Positions 49,603 through 58,003 are shown, numbered from the stretch's first letter. The stretch is DNA of 63,861 bases from Spirochaetales bacterium (GCA_003246335.1 QKAR01000033.1:1-63861), one strand, 5' to 3'. Program-made: numbers and translations. Notes: generated by a model not told the origin, from the sequence alone.

Positions 49603-50375
49603 GGCGTTTCCCGCCTTTCGGTTTGGCTCGAACGAAGCTCCAGGAGAAGATCCTTCGCGCCCGATGAGAGACCCGCCAGAATTCGCCGCTTCGTATGCCC
49701 TGAATTGCCGGTGAGCGCCGCGATTTTGGCGCGCATCGCCCGCCGTTCGGAATTATTTCCGTACGCGCAGGTACAGGTCGACTTGAGTATGTCGGCGGCG
49801 TCCGCGTATTCGATGATCTGCCGTTCCTCAAGCATGGCGAGCGGCCTAATGAGCGTTACCGGGTATTTTTCGTATTCGAGTTTCGCCGGCATTCCGATCA
49901 TTTCGCCTTTCTGCAAAAGATTCATGAAAAAAGTCTCGATGATGTCGTCGAGGTGGTGTCCCAGCGCTATTTTATTGTAGCCGCGTTCGGCCGCGTAGCG
50001 GAGCAACTCCGTTCTCCGTTGCGTCGAGCACCAGTAGCAGTTCATCTTTCGACCGGGCTTGAGCCGCCCGATTACGGGTACGCGCACGATTTCAAGCGGG
50101 ATTCCCCAATCCGAGAATCGCGCCGAAAGGACAGCGGTGTCGCAGGACGAAGGAAAATCCGCCGCTATATGCACCGCGATCAGCTCATATTTTTTTCCGA
50201 TCGCGCGGCGAACCGCCTGAAGCGCCCACGCGAGCGCGGTCGAGTCCTTTCCTCCGGACGCGGCGATAAGGACTCGATCCCCGTCCTCGATTAAGTTCCA
50301 GGTAAGCGTCGCGCGCGCGACTAGTTTCTTCACGACCGTTTCCGGGTCGGCTTTACGCAATCCTCGTTCGCTCAT
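49560..50375 (-). CDS. tRNA 2-thiocytidine biosynthesis-type ATPase (TtcA family)
   Basis: A 271-residue N-type ATP pyrophosphatase. The PP-loop is AASGGKDSTALAWAL. Two cysteines in NCYWCSTQRRTEL and the CTCAYG pair are those that hold a [4Fe-4S] cluster in TtcA/TtuA proteins. GHHLDDIIETFFMN is the conserved TtcA segment. It would thiolate a tRNA base, C32 in characterised TtcA. The C terminus overlaps the 3' end of the convergent PilZ gene by 43 bp. Confidence 0.9.
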   Translation of the reverse strand: MSERGLRKADPETVVKKLVARATLTWNLIEDGDRVLIAASGGKDSTALAWALQAVRRAIGKKYELIAVHIAADFPSSCDTAVLSARFSDWGIPLEIVRVPVIGRLKPGRKMNCYWCSTQRRTELLRYAAERGYNKIALGHHLDDIIETFFMNLLQKGEMIGMPAKLEYEKYPVTLIRPLAMLEERQIIEYADAADILKSTCTCAYGNNSERRAMRAKIAALTGNSGHTKRRILAGLSSGAKDLLLELRSSQTERRETPQTMGTSCEPDSAQ

Positions 50376-50420
50376 CGGTGGTGGATCGTATCAGAGGCGG
50401 GAATTTTATTCCAGTGACGG

Positions 50421-50461
50421 GCGGCGTGTTCAATCGGGCGACGCCCGATTGAAGACGCCGC
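50421..50461. repeat. Long perfect hairpin downstream of the lipoprotein gene
   Basis: GCGGCGT and ACGCCGC flank TTCAATCGGGC-GAC-GCCCGATTGAA. That gives 18 base pairs with one G-G mismatch and a 3-base loop. No T-run on either strand. It sits 4 bp beyond the lipoprotein stop (minus strand). It may be a REP-type element or an mRNA 3'-end stabiliser. Confidence 0.65.
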
Positions 50462-50465
50462 GAGG

Positions 50466-51095
50466 TTAGAGTTTTTGCAGGCTTGCGGCCAGCGCCTTTA
50501 AATCCATGATTTGCAGCGTTTTCGGGCCTTGCGCCCCGCGGAAATAGAAGTTCATGGTTTCTTTCAGGGTTTGTGCGCCATCGTCGTATACGTATTCAAA
50601 TCGGGCGCTTACGGTATCTCTCGTCGCTTTGATTTCTTCGTCGGTAAATTGCCCGCCTTGGAAGCTTCGCTTATGCTCGACGGTTTCACCGGTCGCGAAA
50701 ATAATAAAATCCAGGTATGAACTGGCTTTTTTGTCTTTCTTATCGTATTGCGCGAGCGCTTTTTGCAGGTAAGCGCTCAATTTCTTTGCGCTGTCCACGG
50801 AAATAATCACGCCGCCTGAAATTTCGTCAAACGTTTTCTTTCCAAAGCCGATCGTTCCTTCTCCGATAGCGATTCGATCGGTGTTTATTCGGTACACGAA
50901 AACGGCGGCATTCGGCTCGCTGATGCGCGTAGCCGTCGCCTCATCGGTGTCGACATGATCCGTTACCGTTCCAAAACGGTAAAAGCCGGCAAGGCCGAGG
51001 TCGGGTCGCGTCGCCGTTAACGTACACCCGCTCAAGGACACGAACGCCGCAGCGGCGGCGCCAATTACTTTGATCGATATTTTAGATATTTTCAT
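50466..51095 (-). CDS. Predicted lipoprotein of unknown function
   Basis: A 209-residue protein with a lipoprotein signal peptide: basic start, hydrophobic AAAAAFVSLSG, and the lipobox LSGC with lipid-accepting Cys24. The mature part is mostly beta-rich with no motif I recognise (TFDEISGGVIISVDSAKKLS). It is anchored in the envelope. Unlike the transporter binding proteins in this window, it has a genuine lipobox. No functional link to its neighbours is apparent. Confidence 0.72.
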   Translation of the reverse strand: MKISKISIKVIGAAAAAFVSLSGCTLTATRPDLGLAGFYRFGTVTDHVDTDEATATRISEPNAAVFVYRINTDRIAIGEGTIGFGKKTFDEISGGVIISVDSAKKLSAYLQKALAQYDKKDKKASSYLDFIIFATGETVEHKRSFQGGQFTDEEIKATRDTVSARFEYVYDDGAQTLKETMNFYFRGAQGPKTLQIMDLKALAASLQKL

Positions 51096-51195
51096 ATTTT
51101 TTTTTAGCTAACATACGCTTTCGTGTCAATCCTCACAGGTGGCTCCTTACGCGAAAAAACGTTTACTCGGCCCCCAATTCTTTACCGTATAGAAT

Positions 51196-51223
51196 TTGAC
51201 AGGCCCATTGGGTCGGTTATACT
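51196..51223 (+). promoter_or_regulatory. Sigma-70 type promoter of the redoxin-like gene
   Basis: A perfect TTGACA (51196-51201) and TATACT (51218-51223) with a 16-bp spacer. It places transcription start near 51230 and so supports the TTG start at 51252 rather than any upstream start. Confidence 0.75.
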
Positions 51224-51251
51224 TAAAATAGTCAAAATACGGGAGGCCAAT

Positions 51252-51845
51252 TTGAGGCTACAGGTACAGGATAAATTCGTCGATCTTCCCGCAATCGGAT
51301 CGCCCGCCCCCTTCTTCGAGGCGGTTTCGGTGTCTGGGTCAATTTCGTTTCCCGACCAATTTCTCGGAAGTTGGGTTATTCTCTTTGGCCATATGCCCGA
51401 GTTTTCGCCGCAAACGGAACAGGACTTATTGCTTCTCCGCTCGATCGGCGAGCAATATAAAAAGTTGGATTGCCGTTTAGTCGACGTATTTCCCGGCGAT
51501 ACCAACGCCTATATTCAAAGTTTTTACGATATCAAGGCAAAATACATGCCCTATGGATTGGACGGCTTTGAGAAACAGTTTTCCGTCGTCGACGACCGCG
51601 CTCATCACGTATCCCTTTTATATGGCATTTCTCCGTTGGATGAGTTGGCTTCCGATGAAGTCATCGGGTTTTTCGTGATCGACCCGCAAGGGCTGGTTCG
51701 CACGATCATCATGCATCATCCTGACGATGTTAAGAGAATTTTTGATGGGCTTTTGCGCGTCGTAATCGCGTTGCGCTCAAGCGACGCGCTTTTTTCCTCG
51801 GAGAAGAAGCTCCACGTATTAAATCGCGTCGCGATGCCGCTATAG
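51252..51845 (+). CDS. Peroxiredoxin-fold protein lacking the peroxidatic cysteine
   Basis: A 197-residue protein (TTG start, GGGAGG 5 nt upstream). It follows the AhpC/Prx6-like layout: FVDLPAIGSPAPFFEAVS, SWVILFGHMPEFSPQTEQDL, a VDDRAHHVSLLYGI segment and GFFVIDPQGLVRTI. In active enzymes the second motif is H-P-x-x-F-T-P-V-C-T. Here Thr55 stands at the cysteine position, and the only Cys in the protein (in KKLDCRLV) lies elsewhere. It is therefore not expected to be a peroxidase. It may be a sensor, a scaffold or a pseudo-enzyme. A consensus promoter precedes it. Confidence 0.75.
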   Translation: MRLQVQDKFVDLPAIGSPAPFFEAVSVSGSISFPDQFLGSWVILFGHMPEFSPQTEQDLLLLRSIGEQYKKLDCRLVDVFPGDTNAYIQSFYDIKAKYMPYGLDGFEKQFSVVDDRAHHVSLLYGISPLDELASDEVIGFFVIDPQGLVRTIIMHHPDDVKRIFDGLLRVVIALRSSDALFSSEKKLHVLNRVAMPL

Positions 51846-51995
51846 GCTATTACTTGGAGATATAACGTTTTTTTCAAAAAAAAACGTAAATTCCTATTGC
51901 TTTCATCGATTTTATTTGTTATTCTTAGTTAACAATTAGGCGAAATGAGAAAATATTTCGCTTGGAATAATGATTTTTTTAAGAGGAGTTTTTTG

Positions 51996-52664
51996 ATGCG
52001 CAAATCTGTTGGACGTTTACTCGCGATCTCTCTTGTCGGTCTCGCGGCGTTATCGCCACTGGGCGCCCAAAGCGTTAAAATCGACGCGCGTATGAATGTG
52101 CTTTCGAGCGATACCGCCGATTATCTGTCGTGGACGTTAGGCGGCAAGGCGACGAAAGATTCGTATGATGCCGCTTCGGGCGCAAGCCTTTCGGGCTCTA
52201 CGGGCGCTCTCGACGCGGTTCGCTACGACGCGGCCTCGTCGAAAAAAGCCGCGATTCCCGTGGCCTTGCGCGGGTTATTGTTATATCCGGTTTCGGATTT
52301 TGCCACGACCCAGTATGACGCCCTAACCGTTCAAGCGAACGGAAAAGCGCTCACTGTTCGGTATGTGCATCGCGGAACCGCTTATGAACTCACCACCGAT
52401 AAAAATGGGAAGTTTGACGTGCTTACCGGGGCGAAATCCGCCAAGTCTCTCGCCGATAACGTCGGCGGCGATTTTGTGCTGAAACCAGAATTCGTGAAAG
52501 CCGGCGCCGATCCAAAAAAAATGAGCAGCCTTGATTGGTCGAAAATCACCTTAGTTCCGGACGCGAAGGACCCCGCCGCGACGCGATGGTACGAGGGTTC
52601 TCTCGCTTTCGGATATAAGGCGGGTGTTTTGACGGTGAAGGGTACGCTGAACGAAAAGAAATAA
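51996..52664 (+). CDS. Exported protein of unknown function
   Basis: A 222-residue protein with a classical signal peptide (MRKSVGRLLAISLVGLAALS) and a probable cleavage after GAQ. The mature part is beta-rich and similar in feel to small periplasmic or outer-membrane-associated proteins, with no motif I can name. AAGAGGAG lies 8 nt before ATG 51996, and TTGCTT-N17-TATTCT further upstream could be its promoter. A bidirectional terminator follows. Spirochaete-type periplasmic proteins of this size are common, but no function is implied. Confidence 0.7.
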   Translation: MRKSVGRLLAISLVGLAALSPLGAQSVKIDARMNVLSSDTADYLSWTLGGKATKDSYDAASGASLSGSTGALDAVRYDAASSKKAAIPVALRGLLLYPVSDFATTQYDALTVQANGKALTVRYVHRGTAYELTTDKNGKFDVLTGAKSAKSLADNVGGDFVLKPEFVKAGADPKKMSSLDWSKITLVPDAKDPAATRWYEGSLAFGYKAGVLTVKGTLNEKK

Positions 52665-52686
52665 GCGGTTTCTGACGCTTAACGTG

Positions 52687-52717
52687 AAAAAGGCTGCCGG
52701 AGGGCAGCCTTTTTTTT
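52687..52717. terminator. Bidirectional Rho-independent terminator
   Basis: AAGGCTGCC-GGAG-GGCAGCCTT with A-rich 5' and T8 3' flanks, between convergent genes. It overlaps the last codon of the ABC ATPase gene by 1-2 bases. Confidence 0.92.
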
Positions 52718-53510
52718 ATACGTGGAGGAGCATTTGATCGCTCGTTAATTGCTTGTTCCGCACGTCGCGGAAGCGCTTGACGACGTCGTCGATGCCCAAT
52801 TTCGATTTCTCGTTCGCTCCGATTTCGAGGGCGATTTCCCCGGAATCCATCATAAGAAGGCGATTTCCGTACTCGATCGCGTGCGCCATGTTATGCGTAA
52901 TCATCATGACGGTGAGCCCGTAGCGTTCGGCGAACGATCGCGTGAGCCGCATGACGATCTCGGCGTTGCGCGGGTCGAGGGCCGCGGTATGCTCGTCGAG
53001 GAGGAGGAGGTCGGGCTCGGAAAGAACGGCCATGAGGAGGGTGAGCGCCTGGCGCTGGCCGCCGGAGAACTGCTCGACGTTGTCGGAAAGCCGGTTTTCT
53101 AAACCCATGTCGAGCTCTCGGAGCCGATCGCGGAAATACTCGCGGAGTTTCGCGTTCAGGCTTATTTTGAGGCTTTTATATCCCTTTTTATGGCAAATGA
53201 CCATATTGTCCTCGAGGGACATTTTTCCGGCGGTTCCGAGGAGCGGGTTTTGGAAAATGCGGCCGATGCGTTTCGCGCGCCGGTATTCGGGCACGTGGGT
53301 GACGTCCTCGCCTCGGATGGAAATCGTTCCGGCGGTTGGCGCGTACGTTCCCGCGATCACGTTATAGAGCGTGGATTTTCCCGCGCCGTTCGAGCCGATG
53401 ACCGTGACGAAATCGCCCTTACCGACCTCGAGCGACACGTTCGAGAGCGCGGTGTTTTCGTCGGGCGTGCCGGGATTGAAGACCATCGTGATATTTTTGA
53501 GCTCGATCAT
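52716..53510 (-). CDS. ABC transporter ATPase, ABC_sub_bind/TrpZ-like system
   Basis: A 264-residue ABC ATPase: Walker A GSNGAGKST, signature FSGGQRQALTLLM, Walker B LLLDEHTAALD and switch His in MITHNM. DEHTAALDP in place of DEPTSALD is characteristic of the ATPases in ABC_sub_bind (TrpXYZ-type) uptake systems. It starts 4 bp inside the end of the permease gene. The partner genes are the permease at 53507 and the binding protein at 54431. Confidence 0.92.
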   Translation of the reverse strand: MIELKNITMVFNPGTPDENTALSNVSLEVGKGDFVTVIGSNGAGKSTLYNVIAGTYAPTAGTISIRGEDVTHVPEYRRAKRIGRIFQNPLLGTAGKMSLEDNMVICHKKGYKSLKISLNAKLREYFRDRLRELDMGLENRLSDNVEQFSGGQRQALTLLMAVLSEPDLLLLDEHTAALDPRNAEIVMRLTRSFAERYGLTVMMITHNMAHAIEYGNRLLMMDSGEIALEIGANEKSKLGIDDVVKRFRDVRNKQLTSDQMLLHV

Positions 53511-54409
53511 TTTTTCGCCGCCTTCTTCCCGAAGAATTTACCGTTGCCGTATTTCGAGATAAACAGGCACGCGATGATCAGCACGCCGGTTATCATCTTC
53601 AGGTCGTTCGCCGTGAGGTGTATGACATAGCCCCACTGGCGGCCGGCAAACATGATCGCGCGGTAGAGGATCGAGCCGAGAATAACCCGGAACGTGAGCC
53701 AGCCGATGCGATTCGAGCGGATTAGGAATTCCCCGATCATGACCGAGGCGAGGCCCGCGACGACGGTTCCGGTTCCTGAGTTTACGTCGGCGAAGCCCTG
53801 ATACATGCACGCGAAGGCGCCGGAAACCCCGACGAGGCCGTTCGAGACGCTCACGCCGATGAGCTTGAGCACTTCGGGATTCATCGCCTGCGCCGTGATC
53901 ATCTGCGGGTTTGAGCCGAGCGCTCCGAGGGCGATGCCGAAATCGGTGTGGTAAAAAAGATTGACGAGCAGGAGGATGACCGCGGTAACGAGGATGAGAA
54001 AGGCGAGAATGGCGATCTCGCCGCTCAGGTACGGAGCGGCCGCGTCCCGAATGGAATCGAAAAGCGTATGCGCTTTGAGGAGCGAAAGGTTCGCGCGGTT
54101 ACCCATGACGCGGAGGTTAACGGAGTAGAGGATCGTCATGGTGAGGATACCGGCAAGCAGGCCGGGAATCTTGAGCTTCGAGTGGATGACGGCGGTAATA
54201 GCGCCCGCGCACGCGCCCGCGACGAATGCCACGAGAATCGCGAGTAAGGGGTGCACACCCGCGGTCAGGAGAATCGCCATGACGGCTCCCCCGAGGGGAA
54301 ACGAGCCGTCGACGGTCATGTCCGCGAAATCGAGTACGCGGAACGTCATAAAAACGGCGAGGGCCATGAGTCCGTAGACCAGGCCCTCGATTAAAATGCC
54401 CTGTATCAT
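53507..54409 (-). CDS. ABC transporter permease, ABC_sub_bind/TrpY-like system
   Basis: A 300-residue integral membrane protein with 8 or more hydrophobic segments. DFADMTVDGSFPLGGAVMA and the branched-chain-type permease core are seen. Permeases of this group belong to the LivHM-like fold and pair with TrpX/ABC_sub_bind proteins that import aromatic amino acids or related compounds. The substrate is not resolvable here. The gene overlaps the ATPase gene by 4 bp and lies 21 bp behind the binding protein gene. Confidence 0.92.
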   Translation of the reverse strand: MIQGILIEGLVYGLMALAVFMTFRVLDFADMTVDGSFPLGGAVMAILLTAGVHPLLAILVAFVAGACAGAITAVIHSKLKIPGLLAGILTMTILYSVNLRVMGNRANLSLLKAHTLFDSIRDAAAPYLSGEIAILAFLILVTAVILLLVNLFYHTDFGIALGALGSNPQMITAQAMNPEVLKLIGVSVSNGLVGVSGAFACMYQGFADVNSGTGTVVAGLASVMIGEFLIRSNRIGWLTFRVILGSILYRAIMFAGRQWGYVIHLTANDLKMITGVLIIACLFISKYGNGKFFGKKAAKK

Positions 54410-54430
54410 GCAGGCAAGTATACCGTCGGC

Positions 54431-55435
54431 TTACTTCGTAGTCAATTTACCGTTTTCATACACTTTCGTCGCGGCGGAAAGGACGTCCGCCGGGAACGTG
54501 ATGCCGCAGTTTTTCGCGGCGTCGAGGTCGATGAGGAAGTCGGTCTCGGACGGCTCGGTGATGTACTTGACGGGAATATCCGAAGGGGCGGTTCCCGAAA
54601 GGATTTTCGCGAGGATTTTGCCGGTGGCGCGGCCCGCTTTGTAGTAGTCGAAGCCGGACGCGATGAGGCAGCCGCCGTCTTGGGCGCTCGTGGTATCCAC
54701 CGAGAATACCGGTTTTTTCGCGGCTTTCGCGACGGCGACGAGGGCGGGAAGGGCCGAGTACACGGTGTTGTCCGTGGTGAGGTAAATGCCGTCGACGCGG
54801 CCGATGATGGCCTCGGTGGCCTGCTTTACTTCCGCGGAGTTGGAGATGGATTGGGTGACGAGCTTAATGCCGAGCTTTTTCGTCGCGGCCTCAAGGTCGG
54901 CGAGGGCCGACGCGGAATTCGCCTCGGAACTCGTATACACGTAGCCGAGCGTCTTAATTTTCGCGACGCGCGCGAACAAGGTGACTTGCGAAAGCACGTC
55001 GATCTTATCCGAAAGGCCGGTCACGTTGCCTTTGCCCATGTTGTCAGCGCCGACGAGGCCCGCGCCGACCGGATCGGTTACGACCGAGAAGACGACCGGG
55101 ATGTCCTTGATGGCGTTCGCCGCGGCGACCGCGGTCGGGGTGGCGATGGCGACGACGGCGGTATCTCCGTCGTTTTTGAATTTCGTGGCGATCTGCGTCG
55201 CGGTGTTAACGTCGCCGTTCGCGTTTTGAAGGTCGAACGTGGCCGTCACGCCCTGCGCGGCGAGCTCATCCTGAATGCCCTGCTCGACGGCGTCAAGCGC
55301 GGGATGCGCGACGATTTTGGAAATACCGATTTTTATGGTCTTCGGACCGGAGGCCGGCGCGTCTTTTTTTCCTCCCGCGACGGCAAGCGTCGCGGTAAGC
55401 GCGAGAATCGAAACCGATGCGATAATCTTTTTCAT
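54431..55435 (-). CDS. ABC transporter solute-binding protein (ABC_sub_bind, TrpX-like)
   Basis: A 334-residue exported protein. The signal peptide is MKKIIASVSILALTATLAVA followed by GGKKDAP; the lipobox Cys position is Gly, so a soluble periplasmic protein is expected. The mature part matches the ABC substrate-binding family: KIGISKIVAHPALDAVEQG, then TATQIATKFKNDGDTAVVAI, and GVLYTSSEANS-like sequence. ATG 55435 has GGGAG 6 nt upstream; longer in-frame starts run through the promoter and are rejected. First gene of the three-gene transporter operon. Confidence 0.93.
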   Translation of the reverse strand: MKKIIASVSILALTATLAVAGGKKDAPASGPKTIKIGISKIVAHPALDAVEQGIQDELAAQGVTATFDLQNANGDVNTATQIATKFKNDGDTAVVAIATPTAVAAANAIKDIPVVFSVVTDPVGAGLVGADNMGKGNVTGLSDKIDVLSQVTLFARVAKIKTLGYVYTSSEANSASALADLEAATKKLGIKLVTQSISNSAEVKQATEAIIGRVDGIYLTTDNTVYSALPALVAVAKAAKKPVFSVDTTSAQDGGCLIASGFDYYKAGRATGKILAKILSGTAPSDIPVKYITEPSETDFLIDLDAAKNCGITFPADVLSAATKVYENGKLTTK

Positions 55436-55456
55436 GTATGCTCCCTCTTTAGTGAC

Positions 55457-55474
55457 GTTACTATTTGTAGTAAC
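55457..55474. promoter_or_regulatory. Operator palindrome of the TrpXYZ-like transporter operon
   Basis: GTTACTATTTGTAGTAAC is a perfect inverted repeat (7-bp arms, 4-bp centre) lying directly downstream of the -10 box, over the expected transcription start. A repressor bound here would block initiation. It loosely resembles TrpR-type boxes (ACTAGT core), but no regulator gene is nearby. Confidence 0.65.
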
Positions 55475-55481
55475 AATAGGG

Positions 55482-55510
55482 ACTATAAACCGATGGCGTT
55501 TCATTGTCAA
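55482..55510 (-). promoter_or_regulatory. Sigma-70 type promoter of the TrpXYZ-like operon
   Basis: On the minus strand TTGACA (55510-55505), a 17-bp spacer and TATAGT (55487-55482). The start would be near 55475, at the palindromic operator. Confidence 0.82.
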
Positions 55511-55657
55511 GGAAATAGCGTTAAAAGGCAGCTTGATTAACCGTCGTACGGTTATCTGGGGGGTATAACTTTCGTTAAAACAAAACCTCATTTCTTGACT
55601 TTCGCTTTTTGGTACTGAACCCTTAAAACTAGCACATATGTAACAGGAGGTTAACAA

Positions 55658-56061
55658 TGGGTTTTTTGACATAGTCATCGGAGTATGAGTTCGGAATTAA
55701 GGACATCGACGCGCAGCACAAACGGTGGCTAGAAATTCTCAATAATTTCTACGATCACCTGTAAGACGAAAATATGAAAAACCATCTGAGCACGCTGGTC
55801 GCCGAGGCTGTCGACTACACGAAATTCCACTTTCGCGAAGAAGAGAAACTCATGCAAAGCGTCGGATACGGCGACCTTGAGGCTCAAAAGAACATGCATC
55901 GCGACATCGCCGCGAAAATCGAAAATTTCCAGAAGAAAGTGGAAGACGGCGAACCGGTGCTATCGGTAACCTTGACCAATGAGTTCAAGAGTTGGTTCCG
56001 AAACCATATTCTCGTCGAGGATAAAAAATACGTCGGTTTAGTGCGCCAGGCGCATAAATAG
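55658..56061 (+). pseudogene. Bacteriohemerythrin pseudogene (frameshift and in-frame stop)
   Basis: Compared with the intact paralogue directly downstream, this copy has two lesions. The start ATG 55658, with a perfect AGGAGG, runs out of frame in a T6 run; one extra T would restore GFFDIVIEYEFGIKDIDAQH. A TAA stop at 55762 then interrupts the frame where the paralogue has a sense codon. The downstream part from ATG 55774 stays open to 56061 and keeps the His ligands in KFHFREEE, MHRDIAAK and FRNHILVEDKK. It lacks the first ligand, which lies in DAQHKRW. A truncated 95-residue product could be made but would not bind the di-iron centre properly. Confidence 0.85.
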
Positions 56062-56082
56062 GCGCGTAGGAGGGAGGGGACT

Positions 56083-56493
56083 ATGGGCTTTATGGAGTGG
56101 TCTACCCAGTATGAACTCGGGATTCCCGAGATCGACGAACAGCATAAAAAATGGCTTGAGCTTCTTAATCAGTTTTACGACGGATTATCGAGCGATAACG
56201 TTGAGCTTTTGTTGCCGCAAATGATCGCGGAAGCGAGCGATTATGGGAAATTTCATTTTGGGGAAGAGGAAAAATTCATGGAGCGGATCGGTTATCCGAA
56301 ACTTGACGAGCAAAAAGCCCTACACCGCGACATCGCGGCGAAAATATCCACGTTTCGAGAAAAAGTCGAACGCGGACAACCGCTGATGTCGCTGTCGGTG
56401 ACGAACGAGTTCAAGGCGTGGTTTCGCGAGCATATCCTTATCGAGGATAAAAAAATCTCGGAATACTACCATTCTCGCGCCGCCGGCCGCTAA
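56083..56493 (+). CDS. Bacteriohemerythrin
   Basis: A 136-residue four-helix hemerythrin. All di-iron ligands are there: His in DEQHKKWLEL, His and Glu in KFHFGEEEKFM, His in LHRDIAAK, and His/Asp in FREHILIEDKK. It carries O2 (or NO) on a non-heme di-iron site; in motile anaerobes it serves oxygen sensing or scavenging. It lies 21 bp after the broken paralogue and shares about half of its residues, so the pair arose by tandem duplication. The 3' end overlaps the convergent zwf gene by 4 bp. Confidence 0.93.
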   Translation: MGFMEWSTQYELGIPEIDEQHKKWLELLNQFYDGLSSDNVELLLPQMIAEASDYGKFHFGEEEKFMERIGYPKLDEQKALHRDIAAKISTFREKVERGQPLMSLSVTNEFKAWFREHILIEDKKISEYYHSRAAGR

Positions 56494-57992
56494 CCTCGCG
56501 CCTCCCTTTTCTTTATGATCCGGGGCAGGGTACACACGATGTGTGTATCGGTGAGCCAAGAGACGCCGCTTTCCTCTATCAATAGGTCGGCGGCGTTCGG
56601 GCCCCACGAATTATTCTCGTAAACCGCAAGGGGAAAATCGGGAGCCTTCCAGGCGTTAAGGATGGGTTCGGTGACGTTCCAGCAGGAGATAACCTCTTCG
56701 TCGGTGGCGAAGAGGGTTTGGTCACCGCGAATCGCGTCGAAGAGCACGCGGGCGTATGCGTCGTTTTGATTCAGCGCGAGTTTTTCGTCATAGCAAAAAT
56801 CGAGCTGAACCTGCTCCAGATCGTTCGTGAAGCCTGGCTGCTTAATCGAGAGGTCGATCACGATTCCCTCGTTTGGCTGAATGCGGATCGTTAAATGATT
56901 TCGGTTCTCGGGATGCAGGGTGCCGGCGTACACGAGCGTGATCTCGGTAACTTTTTGCGCGAGCGCTTTGCCTGTCCGGATAAAAACGGGCACGCCGCGC
57001 CACTCTTCGGTATCGATGGAAAGACGGACCGCCGCGTACGTTTCGGTTTTTGACTCGGGGTGGCCCGTTTCGTCGCGGTACGTGCGATATTGCCCGCGAA
57101 TCGCGTGCCGTTCCATGAGTTCGGGACTCGGCGGCTTTATCCTCGAAAGGATGGCTTCCTTTTCCCGATGGATGTCCGCCGCGCTCATCGACGCCGGCCG
57201 CTTCATCGTGACGAGGGCCAGGAGCTGAAGGAGGTGGCTCTGCACGAGATCGCGCAGGGCTCCCATGCCCTCGTAAAAAGCCGTGCGGCCCTCGATGCCG
57301 ATTTCTTCGGCGGCAGTAATCATGATATGGCTGATGTGCTCGCGGTTCCAGGTGCGGCAAAATAGCGGGTTCTCGAACCGGAACGCGAGAATGTTCTGCG
57401 CCGTTTCTTTCGCGAGATAATGGTCGATGCGGAAAATTTGCGATTCGTCGAATCGCGCCGAAATGTCGCCGATTAACCGCCTCGCCGAGGCGAGATCGAA
57501 ACCAACGGGCTTTTCGATAAGGAAGCGCGATTCGCGGACGCCGCGCTCGTTGACGTTGATGTCGCTCTCGCCGAGACGAGCCGTGACCGCCGCGAAAAGC
57601 GTCGCCGGTATCGCGAGATAGAATAGTCGGTTCATCGGCTTACCCGATTCGCGCTCCGCGGCGGAGAGGGCGTCGCGGAGTTTACCGTAATCCGCGGGGT
57701 CCTCGATGTTCATGCCGAGGACGGAAAATATCCCGTGATCCGAGCCGGTTTCCGACCCGAAAAATAACTCAAGGACGCGCGATGTATCGGGATCGTCGAC
57801 CGGGATTTTCGCCTTCAATATCGCGCGGACGTCGGTAACCGTCGTCCCGCGCCGCGAAATCCCGATGATGCGGAAATCCTCGGGCAGCGCGCGCGCCTTC
57901 GCGAGATTATAGAGTGAAGGGAGTAGTTTCCGCTTCGAGAGGTCTCCGGTGAGACCGAATATAACGAGTATCGTTCCCGCTGACACGACCAT
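56490..57992 (-). CDS. zwf: Glucose-6-phosphate 1-dehydrogenase
   Basis: A 500-residue enzyme with the G6PD signatures: FGLTGDLSKRKLLPSLYNLA (dinucleotide-binding), EKPVGFDLASAR, and the active-site segment RIDHYLAKE. It makes 6-phosphogluconolactone and NAD(P)H. ATG 57992 with GGGG 6 nt upstream is preferred; a GTG at 58007 overlaps the gnd stop (GTGA) and is the alternative. Last gene of the pgl-gnd-zwf operon. Confidence 0.95.
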   Translation of the reverse strand: MVVSAGTILVIFGLTGDLSKRKLLPSLYNLAKARALPEDFRIIGISRRGTTVTDVRAILKAKIPVDDPDTSRVLELFFGSETGSDHGIFSVLGMNIEDPADYGKLRDALSAAERESGKPMNRLFYLAIPATLFAAVTARLGESDINVNERGVRESRFLIEKPVGFDLASARRLIGDISARFDESQIFRIDHYLAKETAQNILAFRFENPLFCRTWNREHISHIMITAAEEIGIEGRTAFYEGMGALRDLVQSHLLQLLALVTMKRPASMSAADIHREKEAILSRIKPPSPELMERHAIRGQYRTYRDETGHPESKTETYAAVRLSIDTEEWRGVPVFIRTGKALAQKVTEITLVYAGTLHPENRNHLTIRIQPNEGIVIDLSIKQPGFTNDLEQVQLDFCYDEKLALNQNDAYARVLFDAIRGDQTLFATDEEVISCWNVTEPILNAWKAPDFPLAVYENNSWGPNAADLLIEESGVSWLTDTHIVCTLPRIIKKREARG

Positions 57993-58003
57993 GTATCGCC
58001 CCG

